A stretch of DNA of 50,957 nt from Legionella longbeachae. Lineage in GTDB: Bacteria; Pseudomonadota; Gammaproteobacteria; Legionellales; Legionellaceae. The notes below the pieces were generated by a model. It was not told the DNA's origin and made no database searches. It saw nothing but the letters and a program-made list of their open reading frames with translations. The position numbers and the translations under genes were made by a program. Shown one piece after another: positions 42,946 through 50,780 of this stretch. The stretch lies in NCBI RefSeq assembly GCF_004283175.1, contig NZ_RXNW01000023.1, positions 1-50,957 of the forward strand, in the 5' to 3' direction. Numbering within the stretch: the first letter of the stretch is position 1; each line of letters starts with the position of its first letter.

Positions 42946-45900
42946 ATGGCTTCCAAGATTATTCGCTATGGTAATGGAGAGTGGGCTTTAGCAGGCAAAG
43001 TTACTCCCTACGATAATGGAGCGCTAGCTTCAGCACTGAAGACGATTCGTTATGGTAATGAACAATTAATTTTAGCGCACAAAATCACGCCCTATGCCAA
43101 TGGTAATTTAAATTTAACGCTCAATACAGATAATGGTATAGGTATTGTAGGAAATGGGAATGATAAAATTACCTTAACGGGAAACAATAATATTCTTGCA
43201 GTAGGTAATGGTAAAAATACACTCTCAGTTTCAGGTAATAATAATCATCTAATTGTCGGAAATGGCAATAATTCGGTGGCACTTGGTGGTAACAATGAAA
43301 CCTTGTTCATTGGCAATGGAAATAACTTAATTAATGCCTTATCTTCTTCCGGTAAGGATGTTATTACCGCAGGTAATGGGAATAACACTTTAAACCTTGG
43401 ATACACCCATGTTGCGAATAGCATGGTGCAGTTAAGTGCCGCAAATTTTAAATTAACTCTTGGCCACGGTATTAACTCGGTACAGTCTCTAACCACAGGG
43501 AGTACGGTTATAACTTTGGGCAATAAAATTAATAGCGTTGATGCTGGTGTTGGTTCCTCGGTCATCACAGGAGGAAACGGTGCTGATAAGATGACTTATG
43601 AAGCTAATTTAAACGCCATCGCTCACGGAGGAGCTTCTGCATATAGCGGGGGTAATGGTGTTGATCTTTTAGAACTGAAAGTAAGTTATGGACAACTTAA
43701 TTCTACAGATTTTAAAAATGATGTTTTAGGTTTTAAAGCTGCTGTGGCTTCCGGCGCAGAAGCAAAAAGCTTTTTTAAATTTTCTGCCATTCCTTTAAGT
43801 GTTAAAGGATTTGAACAAATTAAGGTTGTTGCTCAAGATCTCGGAGCGCCTAAAATTTCATTTACTCCAACCTCAGTTCGTGAAAGCACGGCTGGCGCTA
43901 AACTAGGCACATTATCTGCAACAGATATTGATGCTAAGGATCAGCACTACTGGTTAATTATGAACAACAGTGCCAATGGCTCCCTTAAGTATGTCGTGGG
44001 AAATGAAAGTACCCAAGTTATTAATGGTTTAACCTGGTTTAATGGGGTAAATGGACCTGAAACTCTAAAATTAGCTGCTGGCGTAGCTCTGGATGATTCA
44101 ACTCCAGGTATGTTGCCTATTACAGTGGCCGTAGCGGATATAGCTCAGCTACAGGCAATAAAAGCGGGTACTTTGCAAGTCAGTGCATTACCTACTCATT
44201 CTTACAATGTCCCTGTGATTGCTGTCCCAGTTCCTCCTGCCTCATTACGTGTAACAAGTCCTGGGGGAGATGAAAATACATCGATACCATTAAATATAAG
44301 CGCTACAACGCGTTATGCTGGCGACGTATTAACGTATAAATTCACAGGAGTCCCGGCTGGTGGTTCTTTATCAGCGGGGACACTTAATCAGGATGGCAGT
44401 TGGACGCTTACTGCAGCACAAATTGTTGGGTTAACTTTTAAATCAGGATTAAATCAAGTATCAGGTTCTGTGACGCTTAATGTAATTGCTACGTCTACTT
44501 CACCCAATGGTTTATCTGCAAGCATTAATCAATCAATAAAGGTTGGAGTTAATCCTGTTGCTGATGTTCCTGTCTTAGGCACGCAAGTGGTTTCCGGGAA
44601 TGAGGGTTCCGCCATCCCCCTGAATATAAGTGCAGCACTTCCAGTGGGAAATACCACCGATGTGTTGTCAGTAAAGATTGGCAATGTACCTACGGGTGCG
44701 ACTCTAAGTTCAGGAGGGACGACCTTGGCACCTAATACAGATGGTACTTATACCGTCAGTGCGAACCAATTGTCGGATCTTGCAATTACGGTCAATGACC
44801 AATTAGCCAGCGCCACCAATCTTGCCCTAGCCATAACGGCCTACTCTTCCATAGGAAATTCAGTAGCCACTGCGACTGCCACGCAAATGGTGACCGTTAA
44901 TCCTGTTGCTGATGTTCCTGTCTTAGGCACGCAAGTGGTCTCCGGGAATGAGGGGTCCGCCATCCCCCTGAATATAAGTGCAGCACTTCCAGTGGGAAAT
45001 ACCACCGATGTGTTGTCAGTAACGATTGGCAATGTTCCTGATAGCGCGATGCTCAGTTCAGGAGGAACTGCTTTAGTAGCTAATGCCGATGGTACTTATA
45101 CCGTCAGTGCCAGCCAATTGCAGGATCTTGCCATAATGGTAAGTGGGAACTTAACTGTCTCAACCAACCTTGAATTAGCAATAAAAGTTTACTCCACAGT
45201 AGAGGAGTCAGTAGCTACAGCGACTGCAACTCAATTAGTTACTATTAACCCCACTATTACAATTGATCCAGGATCACTCTCCTCTGCAAGTGATGGTACA
45301 ACTGCTGCAGGAACAGGTGGTCCAACTTTGACATTGGCTGATGGGGAAACTTTGGCATTGACAAATGGTTCGATTTTGACAGGAGCAGATAGTACAACTT
45401 TGACATTGGCAGATGGTTCAAATGTGACATTGACGGTGACAGGTGGTTCTATGACAGTAACAGCGGTAGATGGTTCAACTATGACATTGGTGGGTGGTTC
45501 AACTGTCACAGTTGCAGGTGGTTCAACCGTCACAGTCGAAGATGGTTCAACTGTCACAGTCGTAGATGGTTCAACTACGGCAGTGGTAGGCGGTTCGACT
45601 TTGACAGGAACAGATGGTTCAACCACGACAGTGGTAGGTGGTTCCACTTTGACAGGGACAGATGGTTCAACTGCGACAGTGGTAGGTGGTTCCACTTTGA
45701 TAGGGACAGATGGTTCAACTGCGACAGTAGTAGATAGTTCACTAGCTTATGCAGATGCTGGGTCGGGTCATGGTGCGGTGTTGGTTGATCGCATTATTGA
45801 AACTGTAGATCCTACAAGCTATACATATGCAATTGATCCGGCATTGCAAGGTACTCTTGATTCCGCTGCATCTGTTCCCACAATTGACTTAACTCCACAA

Positions 45901-46257
45901 GATAGTATTTTAGATGTAAGCGCACAAAGTGTATTAAGTGTAGTTGCTTCTGATGGCAGTTCAACTGCGACAGCACTAGATAGCTCAACTGTGGCAGCAC
46001 TAGATAGCTCAACTGTGGCAGCACTAGATAGCCCAACTGTGGCAGCACTAGCACTAGATAGTTCAACTGCGACAGTAGCAGATAGTTTAACTGTGACTGC
46101 AGTGGATAGTACAACAACCTCAGCGATTAGTTCAATTGCGACTGCCGATAGTTCAATTGCAATAGTTTCAGGCCAAACAGATGCGACTCTATCATTACAA
46201 GCAACATTTACAGATCTAGGTATAAGTGGCGTAGAAATAAATCAGACAATGATCTAA
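42946..46257 (+). CDS. Large repeat-rich protein, likely type I secretion substrate / adhesin
   Basis: I chose ATG at 42946 (MASKIIRYGNGEW), because AGGTG lies nine bases before it; an ATG 18 bases earlier is weaker. The 1103-residue product has four zones. Residues about 1-190 carry repeating G-N-G-N-N-x-L-x-L motifs spaced roughly every 10-20 residues, a beta-roll or beta-helix resembling a reduced RTX array. Next is a spacer. Two tandem 116-residue beta modules (NPVADVPVLGTQVVSGNEG) preceded by a related one are of the kind found in RTX adhesins. The C-terminal 400 residues are extreme Thr/Ser/Val/Asp low complexity (DGSTVTV, GGSTLTGT and ALDSSTVA repeats). No Sec signal is present, and the exporter and HlyD genes lie just upstream, so type I export is likely. 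Function as adhesin is inference. Confidence 0.75.
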   Translation: MASKIIRYGNGEWALAGKVTPYDNGALASALKTIRYGNEQLILAHKITPYANGNLNLTLNTDNGIGIVGNGNDKITLTGNNNILAVGNGKNTLSVSGNNNHLIVGNGNNSVALGGNNETLFIGNGNNLINALSSSGKDVITAGNGNNTLNLGYTHVANSMVQLSAANFKLTLGHGINSVQSLTTGSTVITLGNKINSVDAGVGSSVITGGNGADKMTYEANLNAIAHGGASAYSGGNGVDLLELKVSYGQLNSTDFKNDVLGFKAAVASGAEAKSFFKFSAIPLSVKGFEQIKVVAQDLGAPKISFTPTSVRESTAGAKLGTLSATDIDAKDQHYWLIMNNSANGSLKYVVGNESTQVINGLTWFNGVNGPETLKLAAGVALDDSTPGMLPITVAVADIAQLQAIKAGTLQVSALPTHSYNVPVIAVPVPPASLRVTSPGGDENTSIPLNISATTRYAGDVLTYKFTGVPAGGSLSAGTLNQDGSWTLTAAQIVGLTFKSGLNQVSGSVTLNVIATSTSPNGLSASINQSIKVGVNPVADVPVLGTQVVSGNEGSAIPLNISAALPVGNTTDVLSVKIGNVPTGATLSSGGTTLAPNTDGTYTVSANQLSDLAITVNDQLASATNLALAITAYSSIGNSVATATATQMVTVNPVADVPVLGTQVVSGNEGSAIPLNISAALPVGNTTDVLSVTIGNVPDSAMLSSGGTALVANADGTYTVSASQLQDLAIMVSGNLTVSTNLELAIKVYSTVEESVATATATQLVTINPTITIDPGSLSSASDGTTAAGTGGPTLTLADGETLALTNGSILTGADSTTLTLADGSNVTLTVTGGSMTVTAVDGSTMTLVGGSTVTVAGGSTVTVEDGSTVTVVDGSTTAVVGGSTLTGTDGSTTTVVGGSTLTGTDGSTATVVGGSTLIGTDGSTATVVDSSLAYADAGSGHGAVLVDRIIETVDPTSYTYAIDPALQGTLDSAASVPTIDLTPQDSILDVSAQSVLSVVASDGSSTATALDSSTVAALDSSTVAALDSPTVAALALDSSTATVADSLTVTAVDSTTTSAISSIATADSSIAIVSGQTDATLSLQATFTDLGISGVEINQTMI
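44551..45246 (+). repeat. 348-bp tandem repeat in the repeat-protein gene
   Basis: Two successive copies with a period of 348 bp (116 codons), starting AATCCTGTTGCTGATGTTCC at 44551 and again at 44899. The first third of the units is nearly identical and the remainder has diverged, as expected for adhesin modules under repeated recombination. Confidence 0.75.
45979..46050 (+). repeat. 24-bp in-frame microrepeats in the C-terminal low-complexity region
   Basis: Three units of GATAGCTCAACTGTGGCAGC plus ACTA, with one base change in the third, encode D-S-S-T-V-A-A-L. A related 24-36-bp GGTTCAACT-based array lies at about 45380-45740. The repeats keep the frame, so copy number can change the length without disrupting the protein. 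Confidence 0.75.
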
Positions 46258-46261
46258 GTCC

Positions 46262-46451
46262 TTTCGACTCACTAAAGACTCTAGGTAAAACATTATACCA
46301 ATGGCGGGAAGAAGTGGTTAGAATGTGGTGGTTTACTAAAACAACGGCATTACAGAAGGGTTTCATCGTAAGATGAAACTGATCCAACGTCGTGCTTATG
46401 GATTTAGAAATTTTGAAAATTATAGGTTAAGGGTTAAAGTTTTGTGTTCTT
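46262..46451 (+). mobile_element. ISL3-family transposase C-terminal fragment
   Basis: Reads FDSLKTLGKTLYQWREEVVR then, after a one-base frame change, HRKMKLIQRRAYGFRNFENY and RLRVKVLCS followed by a stop. This is the distinctive C-terminal T-E-G-x-H/N-x-K-x-K-x-x-x-R-x-A-Y-G-F-R-N-F block of ISL3 transposases. Nothing upstream of it remains: it starts directly after the repeat-protein gene. Confidence 0.8.
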
Positions 46452-46511
46452 GATTAGTGCCCCCGGAAATGGGGATGAGCCGTTTGAAGAGCCCTGTTAC
46501 TTAGTTAAAAA

Positions 46512-46558
46512 TGGCGCGCCCGGAAGGATTCGAACCTCCGACCCCCTGGTTCGTAGCC
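46512..46558 (-). pseudogene. 3' fragment of tRNA-Arg(ACG) with CCA (likely att relic)
   Basis: On the minus strand the segment runs GGCTACGAACCAGG (anticodon loop CTACGAA, anticodon ACG, and 3' anticodon stem), GGGTC variable loop, GGAGG-TTCGAAT-CCTTC T-arm, CGGGCGC acceptor strand, G and CCA. The upstream half (acceptor 5' strand, D-arm) is absent: what precedes it is unrelated. Integrases of many genomic islands recombine at this 3' portion, leaving exactly such a copy, so this is probably an attachment-site relic rather than a working tRNA. Confidence 0.75.
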
Positions 46559-46672
46559 TTCTTCTTGTTATATAAAAACTATAATAATCAATACCTTGCG
46601 ATGCATCAAAATCGTAAAAAACTGCCAAAAACGGCCTAAAACTGCCTGGTACAGTCACAGTTATGCCACAAT

Positions 46673-46959
46673 TTATGACACAGTATTCTTATTTGTAATT
46701 AATAAAATTGTAATGAGCAGCATGGTTCTTGATTCTTGTATGGATAATCGCTTGTAGATATTTTCTCGCATCGATTCAGGGAATGGCACAAAAGTCTACC
46801 ATAGCTTCCATAATTCACCATCTTCAGTGGCATTGACGAGGTCATCATGATGTGTTTTCAAAGCGTCGTTAGCGCCACCAGTGCGCCTTGAAGAGTAACA
46901 GGTGTATATGCATCTGCTTTCATAGGTACTTTTTTAATTTCACTGGTGTTTTCTATCAT
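46673..46959 (-). pseudogene. GNAT acetyltransferase fragment
   Basis: From ATG at 46959: MIENTSEIKKVPMKADAYTP and VTLQG, then a frame change, HHDDLVNATEDGELWKLW, a stop, TFVPFPESMRENIYKRLS. This is the N-terminal portion of a RimJ-like GNAT acetyltransferase (…LxxEHxxDLxxATxDGELWKLWYTxVPxPExMxxxI…). The acetyl-CoA-binding half is missing and the frame is broken twice. Confidence 0.65.
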
Positions 46960-47110
46960 ACCACACTCGATTTGTTTAAGATAAAATTGCACTTAAATGA
47001 ATTAGGAGAACCTTATAAGAATTTACATGAGTCAAATTCCTTATAGAAAAACATAGAAAAAAAATAACAACCTTCTATAATGATGGATTTTTGTTATTTC
47101 TGGTTGTCCT

Positions 47111-47830
47111 ATGGTTCGGTTTGCATTGATACTCTGTTTGATTAGTACTTTTAATTATGCCGAATCCCCAGGTTCCTTTACGCAATCTAAAAAAATTGCA
47201 GCACAATTGTTTCAAAAGCACCCACAAACCATTTATTGCCAATGCAGTTATGACGATAAGGAAGTCAATTTAGCCAGTTGTGGGATGGAGGCGGCCAATC
47301 CCATTAAACGCGCACATCGTATTGAATGGGAGCACATTATGGCTGCAGAGCATTTTGGTCAACAATTTGCCTGCTGGCGGGAGCCTTTATGCGAAGACAA
47401 AAATGGAAAATCCTTTAAAGGGCGAAGATGCTGTGAGAAAAAGGATGAGCGTTTTCGCCATGTTGAAGCGGAGCTGTATAATTTGTGGCCTGAAGCAGGG
47501 GTTGTGAATCAGGCGCGCTCTAACTACCGCTTCGGAGTGCTTCCTGAACAACCCAGCTATCTAGGATGTGGGATGAAAATTGATAAATCATCTCGTCGAG
47601 CAGAACCCCCAGATTCTGCCAAAGGAGTGGTGGCTCGTGCTTATTTATTTATGTCTGAACACTACGGACTTTCTTTAAGTTCCTCGCAAAAGAAATTATT
47701 TATTACGTGGAATAAAAAATTTTCTCCTAGCACTTGGGAAAAACAATGGGCATTACAGGTGGCATTAATTGAAGGATATGAAAATAAGTATATTTCGCAA
47801 TGGCAAATAAAAGCGCATGCTGCCTTTTAG
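47111..47830 (+). CDS. endA: Endonuclease I (periplasmic/secreted DNase)
   Basis: The 239-residue protein has a signal peptide (MVRFALILCLISTFNYA) and the full endonuclease I signature: YCQCSYDDKEVNLASCG, RIEWEHIMAAEHFG (the Glu-His catalytic/metal motif), CCEKKDERFRHVEAELYNLW and the EAGVVNQARSNYRFG loop. Six or more cysteines are placed as in the disulfide-bonded EndA/Vvn/Dns enzymes. It cleaves double-stranded DNA without sequence preference outside the cytoplasm and may act in nutrient scavenging, DNA uptake control or extracellular-trap degradation. It is full length with an intact frame, unlike its decayed neighbours. No good ribosome-binding site precedes the ATG. Confidence 0.9.
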   Translation: MVRFALILCLISTFNYAESPGSFTQSKKIAAQLFQKHPQTIYCQCSYDDKEVNLASCGMEAANPIKRAHRIEWEHIMAAEHFGQQFACWREPLCEDKNGKSFKGRRCCEKKDERFRHVEAELYNLWPEAGVVNQARSNYRFGVLPEQPSYLGCGMKIDKSSRRAEPPDSAKGVVARAYLFMSEHYGLSLSSSQKKLFITWNKKFSPSTWEKQWALQVALIEGYENKYISQWQIKAHAAF

Positions 47831-47991
47831 TGAATGGATTTCATGCTAAGGAACAAGGCGGACGTTTTTGAGTCATAAAATGCAAGTTCACTCAAAAGGG
47901 GATGGAGAAAAATAGTTTAAGTCAAGACTGTTTTTTTAATTTTTGTTTGTTTAAAATACTCGGGCCAAATTTTTATCTAATATCTAAATTC

Positions 47992-48122
47992 TGTGGATAT
48001 TAATTCGCGCCAACTCTTATCCCTTGTTACCCCATTACTCAAACAACCTTTGTCCCATATGGTTTGTTTTCCTTTTTAAATAAAATGCTTCCTTTAAAGT
48101 TATGCACATTTTCTGTGGATAA
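47992..48122. promoter_or_regulatory. Cluster of DnaA-box-like sites
   Basis: TGTGGATAA (48114-48122) is a perfect DnaA box on the minus strand, TTATGCACA (48100-48108) fits TTATNCACA, and TGTGGATAT (47992-48000) is one mismatch away. The sites lie in an AT-rich, gene-free stretch (47831-48238) between endA and the SRAP stub. They could be a DnaA-controlled promoter, a DnaA-binding sink or chance; there is no dnaA, dnaN or other origin gene here. Confidence 0.35.
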
Positions 48123-48238
48123 GTCTGTTTATATTCTGTCAAACACCTCATGGGATTAGGGGTTAATATGATGATGCATCATGTTCCAATGTGTTTTCTA
48201 AACTACGCTACTCTTTAATAAAACAAGAGTATGACATT

Positions 48239-48286
48239 ATGTGTGGTCGTTTTGCTTATGTAGCGTCTTATGGCAAGTTAAAATAC
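48239..48286 (+). pseudogene. SRAP/YedK-family gene, 16-codon 5' stub
   Basis: ATG at 48239 opens MCGRFAYVASYGKLKY, the invariant start of SRAP proteins (YedK/HMCES), including the catalytic Cys2 that crosslinks to abasic sites in single-stranded DNA. After codon 16 the frame continues only as unrelated residues antisense to the DUF4238 gene and stops at 48367. The rest of the gene is not seen in this window. The break at about 48287 is therefore an insertion or deletion junction. Confidence 0.6.
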
Positions 48287-48294
48287 TTACTTAT

Positions 48295-49212
48295 CTACAA
48301 TTCCGCCAAGTATTTCCAATATTTTTGTATTCCATATAAGCATTCTCCCTTCTGGTTTAAAAAATAAAAATCCTGACTTGATGCGAATATCCATCTTTTT
48401 ACATGAGCTAAAATATTTGAATTAATTAATGCCACGGTTTCTCTTGATTCCATTTGGCTACCATTTATACCATCAAAACTTCCTATTAATGCTATTTTTT
48501 TTGATAAGGGGAAGTGTACCTCTGTGCCAAGTAAACCAAAACCAGGAGAGTGTTTATGTTTTGCAGGATTAGTCCAAAATAACACTACTGGGAAATCACT
48601 GGTTATAAATTGAGCATCATCTGGGGCTCTAATTAATATCCATTTACGAGAAAAAAAATAAGGTAATATCTCGTTAAAAAGATTCAACTCTGCTTTAATA
48701 TGTTCATTTCTTGAAAGAATTATTCGGTACTGGTCTTCATCGATAGCCTTTTTTAGATCTTCAGTTACGAGATGTTCATTTACTCTCATTCCAACATTTT
48801 GAGCAGCCATCGATAATCCCAACTTACCAGCATCTTCAATAAAATTATTATAATGATTTCTTCTGGTGGGATTTCTAATTGCGAACAGGGCCATTAGATT
48901 TATAATGTAGCTACGATCTTCGCCTTCAAATCTATTTGTATTTTCTATATTACGTAATGCAGTGGCTACATTACCTTCAAAATCATGCCCCAATGCATCT
49001 TCTAAATAGTTTAGCGCAATACCTTCGAAATCCACCCGATTAAAATCCCTTTCTTGACCAATATTTTTTGAATTGGATGGAGGTGATACCCTCTGATCTT
49101 TTATATCTATTGGGATAATGAATTGATTATCCAGAATAGAAAATCCTTTTAAATAGCATTGAGATATGTAATGATGTGCTCTTGTTTTTGAATGATGTGC
49201 AGTTTTTTCCAA
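48295..49212 (-). CDS. DUF4238 protein
   Basis: The 305-residue protein begins with the DUF4238 hallmark HHYISQCYLKGFSI after a polar stretch, then IDIKDQRVSPPSNSKNIGQE, and later FITSDFPVVLFWTNPA and LGTEVHFPLSKKIALI with a DFYFLNQKG end. These are the blocks expected in the family (H-x-Y-x-x-x-x-L-x-x-F; S-D-x-P). DUF4238 proteins have no established activity; many are found in accessory islands. It lies directly across the junction that truncates an SRAP gene, so it is likely part of acquired DNA. No recognised nuclease or partner gene accompanies it. Its start has only a weak ribosome-binding site. Confidence 0.65.
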   Translation of the reverse strand: MEKTAHHSKTRAHHYISQCYLKGFSILDNQFIIPIDIKDQRVSPPSNSKNIGQERDFNRVDFEGIALNYLEDALGHDFEGNVATALRNIENTNRFEGEDRSYIINLMALFAIRNPTRRNHYNNFIEDAGKLGLSMAAQNVGMRVNEHLVTEDLKKAIDEDQYRIILSRNEHIKAELNLFNEILPYFFSRKWILIRAPDDAQFITSDFPVVLFWTNPAKHKHSPGFGLLGTEVHFPLSKKIALIGSFDGINGSQMESRETVALINSNILAHVKRWIFASSQDFYFLNQKGECLYGIQKYWKYLAEL

Positions 49213-49262
49213 ATTTATTCCGGATTAATTTTGCTGTATTCAGAAAAATATATTTTTTGGCG

Positions 49263-49448
49263 TCATATTGCAAATAATTCTTCAATTGCTGCCTGCATCT
49301 CATACGCACTTGGCTTGGCATAGCGAAAAATTTCTTTGATTGAAACATTCCCACTTAGCTCCTGCGAAAAATGAAACTCATGCTTGTCCTTCACTTTCTT
49401 CAAAAACGTATGCCGAGGCTTATGTGTCGTAAACTCAAATTGATCCAC
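49263..49448 (-). pseudogene. Small unrecognised fragment
   Basis: A 61-codon frame begins at a GTG just after a stop: basic N-terminal part (KPRHTFLKKVKDKHEFHF), then SIKEIFRYAKPSAYEMQAAI and EELFAI. The sequence looks like the C-terminal tail of a larger protein rather than an independent gene, since it begins without start signal or ribosome-binding site. The family is not identified. Confidence 0.3.
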
Positions 49449-49877
49449 ATCACATTATCTCTTAACTGGGTTGGCAAAATCTATTAGACCATCATTATTT
49501 ACCGTAATTTGATGATGTACGTTGTACTTGCTAATTAGTAAACCTGTGTCATTGCCTTCAATTTGCAAGTGTAATCTTAGATATTTATGATGTGGTATGT
49601 TTGTTGTAATTTCAAAGATATTATTCTCATCTTACTCTTAAAAGGATAGCTCGTATAAATTGCCTTTTACGTCCCACAATCTGCCGCTAGATCATTTATT
49701 AATCTAATTTTTATCATCATTTCTACTTTATATAAATATTATTTTTTCGGGGTGGCTATTCTCAATAGGATATTGAAATATGCTTTATTTAGGCTTGTCA
49801 AGTATGTTCAAATGAAATTCATTTCTTATCATTATAGATCTATAATTGACATATATGGTTAATGGGATGCTCTCATC
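49449..49877. other. Gap with a decayed minus-strand frame
   Basis: On the minus strand an open piece at about 49635-49455 reads ENNIFEITTNIPHHKYLRLH and ends HQITVNNDGLIDFANPVKR. It looks like the beta-rich remnant of a former gene, preceded by LWDVKGNLYELSF and stops. I cannot name the family. The right edge is the upstream region of the next gene. Confidence 0.35.
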
Positions 49878-50210
49878 ATGAAATGGAATTTAACTTTCTT
49901 CTGTACTTTAATTTTACTCGCCCCGTCTCTAGTCTATGCTGAAAAAATTTTATTACCGCCTCCAGGTGGACAGCCTTCTTCATGTGAGGAGGCTTATAGA
50001 AATGCCTCAAATACATTAACTCTTGAGTCGGTAAAAAGCTCTTTATCTAATATTTGTAAATCTCAAGGCGGCTGGCAAGTAATGTACAAAATTGTAACTC
50101 TTGCTCCTCCCTATCCTCCAGGAGTAGTTTTAAGTTGTGTAAAAAATGATAATGGCAATATTAGTGTATTATACTCATGTCGTTATGGAACAAGTTCTTC
50201 AGATTTATAA
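49878..50210 (+). CDS. Small secreted cysteine-containing protein
   Basis: The 110-residue protein has a clear Sec signal (MKWNLTFFCTLILLAPSLVYA) and a mature part of about 89 residues with a Pro-rich start (EKILLPPPGGQPSS). It has four cysteines (SSCEEAY, NICKSQG, LSCVKN, YSCRY) that could form two disulfide bonds. I recognise no family. It is probably periplasmic or secreted. There is no operon partner. Confidence 0.5.
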   Translation: MKWNLTFFCTLILLAPSLVYAEKILLPPPGGQPSSCEEAYRNASNTLTLESVKSSLSNICKSQGGWQVMYKIVTLAPPYPPGVVLSCVKNDNGNISVLYSCRYGTSSSDL

Positions 50211-50680
50211 ACTTTGATACATTAATAATTTAGGACAAACTTAGGATAATAGTGTTTATCTTATTGTCCAAATTGAGTTGGACTTGCTGGTTATTTTCCT
50301 GAAAATTTTAATTTTACACGGAACGAGATGTTGTTTATTCATACGGAGCATATTATACAAACACGCTAAAGGTCCAAAAATATTAATAAGATAATCGACA
50401 GTGAGATCAATTCTTTTTCAATTGTGTTATAAGAGTCTACAGCATGAAAATATTATGTTTCTACTCATGGAATTTGTTAAGCTTTTTTATCCAATCTTGC
50501 GTGGCATTATTATATTTTTCCAGAGACTTAGCGCAAATCATCGCTTAAAAAAACTACTTATTTCTTAAAGACAAATCTTCGGAAAACCCTTTAATTTGCT
50601 CTTCAATTATATTAACCCCTTTTCCCACACTAAAGTTCTGCTTAAGATAGGAGGCCACTCGTTATCATTATAGTCAATTT
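50211..50680. other. Gap with minor gene debris
   Basis: No intact gene in 470 bases. One short minus-strand piece near 50470-50550 (SLEKYNNATQDWIKKLNKF) resembles the charged helical tail of a larger protein but cannot be assigned. Confidence 0.3.
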
Positions 50681-50766
50681 CTCTTTTTAACTCAAAATCC
50701 GGCTATCGATGCAATCTATCAATTCAAACAACAACTCCATTCTTTTTTAATGAAAAGACTTGGCTC
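50681..50766 (+). mobile_element. Possible second ISL3 transposase fragment
   Basis: LFLTQNPAIDAIYQFKQQLH then SFLMKRL resembles the segment of ISL3 transposases just ahead of the C-terminal block found at 46262-46451. It is short and has no other family blocks, so the assignment is tentative. Confidence 0.35.
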
Positions 50767-50780
50767 TACGCGTTTTCATC

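Noticed and set aside
43245-43568. 107-codon minus-strand frame opposite the N-terminal roll
   Set aside because: Shadow of the GGNGNN-type coding repeats.
45231-45695. 154-codon minus-strand Pro/Val/Glu repeat protein
   Set aside because: Antisense of the GGTTCAACT coding repeats of the secreted protein; low complexity in any frame.
46512-46558. Functional tRNA-Arg gene
   Set aside because: Only the part from the anticodon arm to CCA is present. The acceptor 5' strand and D-arm are missing, so it cannot fold as a tRNA.
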